Source: Streptomyces lincolnensis
GTDB taxonomy: Bacteria > Actinomycetota > Actinomycetes > Streptomycetales > Streptomycetaceae
DNA: 64,000 nt
Assembly (NCBI RefSeq): GCF_021173675.1
Contig: NZ_JAIHON010000021.1
Location: 106,048 to 170,047 of the forward strand
Reading direction: 5' to 3'
Both the position numbers and the translations under genes were made by a program. How positions within the stretch are numbered: position 1 is the stretch's first letter; every line of letters starts with the position of its first letter. Below the pieces are notes generated by a model that was given only the letters and a program-made list of their open reading frames with translations, did no database searches and was not told the DNA's origin. Shown piece after piece: positions 61,317 to 64,000 of the stretch.

Positions 61317-63644
61317 ATGAGCCGGCCCAGCCGCCGAGCCGTCCTGCTCACGGCGGCGCTCCTCGCCACGGCCGCCCCCACCCGACGCGCCGACTCCGCC
61401 GACCCCGCTGATCCCACCGCCCCCGCCGACCCCTACGCCACGCTCCGCCACCGCTGGCTCGACATCACCCTCGGCACCGGCCACGACCCCGCCGCCGAGC
61501 CCTACGCCTCCCGCCTCGCCGAGACCGGCCGGCTCGCCCGCGGCTTCCGCGCGAGCATGACCCCGGCCCCCACCTCCCTGTGGCCCGGTCACCCCTACGA
61601 CCCGCCCACCGGCATCACCCAGAGCTACGGCCGCCTGTGGACCATGACCCGTGCCTACGTCTGCCCGGGCACCGGCTCGACCGGCGACGAGAGCCTCCTC
61701 GCCGACATCCTGCGCGGCCTGGACCACCTCTCCGCGACCGTCTACAACCCCTCCACCACCCGCTACGGCAACTGGTGGGAATGGCAGATCGGCAGCCCCC
61801 GCCTGCTCATGGACACCACGGCCGCCCTGTACGACCACCTCACCGACGCCCAGCGGGCCGCCGCCTGCGCCGCCGTCGACCACTTCATCCCCGACACGAT
61901 GCTCACCGACTACTCCGGCACCTCCACCGGCGCCAACCGCGTCGACCTGTGCCGCTCGGTCGCCGTGCGGGGGATCGTCGGCAGGGCCCCCGACCGGATC
62001 GCCCTCGCCCGCGACGCGCTCTCCCCGGTCTTCCCCCACGTCACCCGGGGCGACGGCCTCTACGCCGACGGCTCCTTCGTGCAGCACACCTGGGTCGCCT
62101 ACTCGGGGACCTACGGACAGGTCATGCTCGACGGGCTCGGCCGCCTCTTCGCGTTGCTCGCCGGATCCGAGTGGGAGGTGACCGACCCGAACCGGCAGAT
62201 CGTCCTGGACAGCGTCGAACACGCCTACGCGCCCCTGATCCACGACGGCCTGGTCATGGACAGCGTCAACGGCCGTGCCATCAGCCGGGGCCTGCTCAAG
62301 AGCGACGACCGCCACGTCCTGCGCGGCGACCACTTCCACGGCCAGGGCGTCATCGCCGCCATCGCCCTCCTCGCGGCCGGCGCGAGCCCGGCGGAGCGCG
62401 AGCGCTGGTACGGCCGGATCAAGGGCTGGATCGAACGGGACACGGTCCAGCCGATCCTGACCGCCCCGCAGTACGACGTGGCCGACCTCGCCCGCCTGCA
62501 CACGGTCGCCGCCTCCCCGGTCCCGGCCGCCCCCGAACCCCGCGGCCACCGGCTCTTCGCAGCCATGGACCGGGCCGTCCACCGCGGCCCCGGGTTCACC
62601 GCGAGCATCGCGATGGCGAGCGACCGTATCGCGTACTACGAGTGCGGCAACGGCGAGAACCCGCGCGGCTGGCACACCGGCGCGGGCATGCTCTCCTGGT
62701 GGCCGGACGGCCGTTCCGACCAGTACACCGACTGGTTCTGGCCCACCGTCGACTGGTACCGCCTGCCCGGCACCACCGTCTCCACCAAGCGCCTGCCCGA
62801 CCGGGCGGGCGGAGAGTGGGGCGCGCCCAAGCCGGACGTGCGGTGGGTCGGCGGCGCCACCGACGGCGAGTACGCGGCGATCGGGCAACACCTCAAGGGG
62901 CTCGAATCCACGCTCCAGGCCCGCAAGTCGTGGTTCTGCCTGCCCGACGCGATCGTCTGCCTCGGCGCGGGCATCACCTGCGCCGACGGCGTCCCGGTGG
63001 AGACGGTCGTCGACAACCGCAACCTGGGGGAGGGCGGCACGCGGGAGTTCGTACGGGGACGGGGCTGGGCCCATCTGGAGGGCCACGGCGGCTGGCTGGT
63101 CCCCGACGGCGGGCTGCGCACCCTGCGCGAGGACCGCACCGGCGCCTGGTCCGACATCAACACCACCAGCGCGACCGAGCGCCGCACCCGCCGCTGGCAG
63201 ACCCTCTGGCTGGACCACGGCACCGACCCGACGGACGCCGGCTACCGCTACGTCCTGCTGCCCGGAGCCTCCCGCCGTACGGTCGCCGCCCGCGCCGCCG
63301 ACCGGCACTGGCTGTCGGTCCTCGCCAACGACACCACCTGCCAGGCGGTCCGGGTCCCCGGGGTGACGGCGGCCACCTTCTGGCGGGCCGGCACGGCCGG
63401 CGGCCTGACCGCCTCCGCCGGTGCGAGCGTCCTGGTCCGCCGCCGGGGCCGTACCGCTACCCTGCACGTCAGCGAGCCGCCCCGCACCGGTGAGCCGCTG
63501 GAGATCACCTGGGACCGCCCGGTCCGCCGGGTGATCCGGGCCGACGACTCGGTCGAGGTGCTGGCCACGGGCCGCCGTCTGCGCGTCCGTGTCACCCCGG
63601 GGACGGCTTGTGTCACGCATGAATGTGAGGTGACTCTCAGCTGA
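61317..63644 (+). CDS. Tat-exported polysaccharide lyase family 8-like enzyme
   Basis: A 775-aa exported enzyme. The N-terminus (SRRAVLLTAALLATAAPTRR) is a Tat-like signal. The domain order is that of PL8 lyases: an alpha/alpha toroid with NWWEWQIGSPRLLMDT, TGANRVDLC and the catalytic His-Tyr pair region FVQHTWVAYSGTYGQVML, followed by the beta-sandwich part with WWPDGRSDQYTDWFWPTVDWYRLPGTT. PL8 enzymes act on hyaluronan, chondroitin or xanthan; the substrate here is not determined. Confidence 0.87.
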   Translation: MSRPSRRAVLLTAALLATAAPTRRADSADPADPTAPADPYATLRHRWLDITLGTGHDPAAEPYASRLAETGRLARGFRASMTPAPTSLWPGHPYDPPTGITQSYGRLWTMTRAYVCPGTGSTGDESLLADILRGLDHLSATVYNPSTTRYGNWWEWQIGSPRLLMDTTAALYDHLTDAQRAAACAAVDHFIPDTMLTDYSGTSTGANRVDLCRSVAVRGIVGRAPDRIALARDALSPVFPHVTRGDGLYADGSFVQHTWVAYSGTYGQVMLDGLGRLFALLAGSEWEVTDPNRQIVLDSVEHAYAPLIHDGLVMDSVNGRAISRGLLKSDDRHVLRGDHFHGQGVIAAIALLAAGASPAERERWYGRIKGWIERDTVQPILTAPQYDVADLARLHTVAASPVPAAPEPRGHRLFAAMDRAVHRGPGFTASIAMASDRIAYYECGNGENPRGWHTGAGMLSWWPDGRSDQYTDWFWPTVDWYRLPGTTVSTKRLPDRAGGEWGAPKPDVRWVGGATDGEYAAIGQHLKGLESTLQARKSWFCLPDAIVCLGAGITCADGVPVETVVDNRNLGEGGTREFVRGRGWAHLEGHGGWLVPDGGLRTLREDRTGAWSDINTTSATERRTRRWQTLWLDHGTDPTDAGYRYVLLPGASRRTVAARAADRHWLSVLANDTTCQAVRVPGVTAATFWRAGTAGGLTASAGASVLVRRRGRTATLHVSEPPRTGEPLEITWDRPVRRVIRADDSVEVLATGRRLRVRVTPGTACVTHECEVTLS

Positions 63645-63798
63645 CCGCTTTGTGCGACTCCTACAAGGGGCGGGCCCCCTGAGCAGTCGGAACGGCTGCA
63701 TGCCGGTGAGGTTCTGTTCAGTGCTACCAGGAAAACGCTCCGGAGACTGTACGGAGTCGACGGCGAGCTTTTCTTGGCGGGCTTCGTAAGGTCGCTAC

Positions 63799-64000
63799 AT
63801 GACCGTTTTGGATGAGGCGCCGGGTGAGTCGACGGGCGAGCCGACGGACGCGCGCGGGCGAGTGGCCGAACTGCACGACATCCGTGCGCGGGCTCTGGCC
63901 GGCCCGAGCGAGAAGGCGACCGAGGCGCAGCACGCCAAGGGCAAGCTGACCGCACGGGAGCGCATCGAACTGCTCCTCGACCCCGGTTCCTTCCGGGAGG
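63799..64000 (+). CDS. Acyl-CoA carboxylase beta subunit, 3' end outside window
   Basis: The first 67 codons are visible. MTVLDEAPGESTGEP is followed by RVAELHDIRARALAGPSEKAT and the motif HAKGKLTARERIELLLDPGSF, which marks the carboxyltransferase beta subunit of acetyl/propionyl-CoA carboxylases. From memory, S. coelicolor accB (SCO5535), downstream of the cimA region, has the same start. A TAAGGT box (63787-63792) ends 6 bases before the ATG, so the mRNA may be leaderless. The rest of the gene lies past the window. Confidence 0.85.
   Translation, partial: MTVLDEAPGESTGEPTDARGRVAELHDIRARALAGPSEKATEAQHAKGKLTARERIELLLDPGSFRE

Overview
The window is a high-GC actinobacterial chromosome segment, almost certainly Streptomyces. 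Evidence: strong G/C third-position bias, frequent GTG and some TTG starts, TAnnnT promoters, and Tat and lipoprotein exports typical of the genus. From memory, the order ilvBNC-serA / proline catabolism / leuB / ilvE / urease-like genes / cimA resembles the conserved core of the S. coelicolor chromosome (the SCO55xx genes), so this looks like core chromosome. I see no tRNA, rRNA, CRISPR array, IS element, integrase or prophage.

Layout. 1-3.4 kb: 3' part of an MMPL exporter, a GNAT acetyltransferase and a small membrane protein. 3.6-7.3 kb: small basic protein, large LuxR/LAL regulator, DUF6191-like protein. 7.3-10.7 kb: secreted sugar dehydrogenase-like lipoprotein, aldo/keto reductase, D-2-hydroxyacid dehydrogenase. 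10.9-14.2 kb: a 29-codon ORF overlapping a membrane PAS-GGDEF-EAL protein whose EAL domain looks catalytically dead. 14.2-19.8 kb: leader peptide and attenuator, ilvB-ilvN-ilvC, serA. 19.8-22.0 kb: MFS exporter and divergent TetR regulator. 22.0-26.9 kb: four-gene Opp-type ABC importer with both permeases fused, under a promoter overlapping a Zur-like box. 27-32.2 kb: beta-propeller-like protein, PucR regulator, proline dehydrogenase and P5C dehydrogenase. 32.4-38.6 kb: 43-aa protein, secreted phosphatase, leuB, ilvE, serine hydrolase, small HTH protein. 38.6-42.8 kb: large palindrome, then fused ureAB, divergent ureC, agmatine deiminase and TetR. 42.9-46.1 kb: secreted beta-propeller, leader peptide and attenuator, cimA. 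46.1-64 kb: SLATT protein, secreted GH3 enzyme, Gly-rich membrane protein, a repeat-filled non-coding gap, trypsin, chloramphenicol-type exporter, GT87-like membrane protein, HTH-nSTAND-WD40 protein, YdeI-like and YceI proteins, PL8-type lyase and the start of an acyl-CoA carboxylase beta subunit.

How the genes work together. Branched-chain amino acid synthesis is the main theme: ilvBNC, ilvE, leuB and cimA cover the shared ilv steps, the leucine dehydrogenase step, transamination and the citramalate entry to isoleucine. Two of these units, ilvB and cimA, have short leader peptides rich in Ile/Leu/Val codons followed by intrinsic terminators, so transcription attenuation by charged-tRNA supply is the likely control. 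The proline unit (PucR, ProDH, P5CDH) degrades proline to glutamate. The ureAB-ureC-aguA-tetR unit lacks all urease accessory genes, and the UreC-like subunit departs from true ureases around the active site. Its linkage to agmatine deiminase suggests a ureido substrate from agmatine breakdown, possibly N-carbamoylputrescine; this is the most interesting hypothesis in the window. All family calls come from reading motifs, not from searches.
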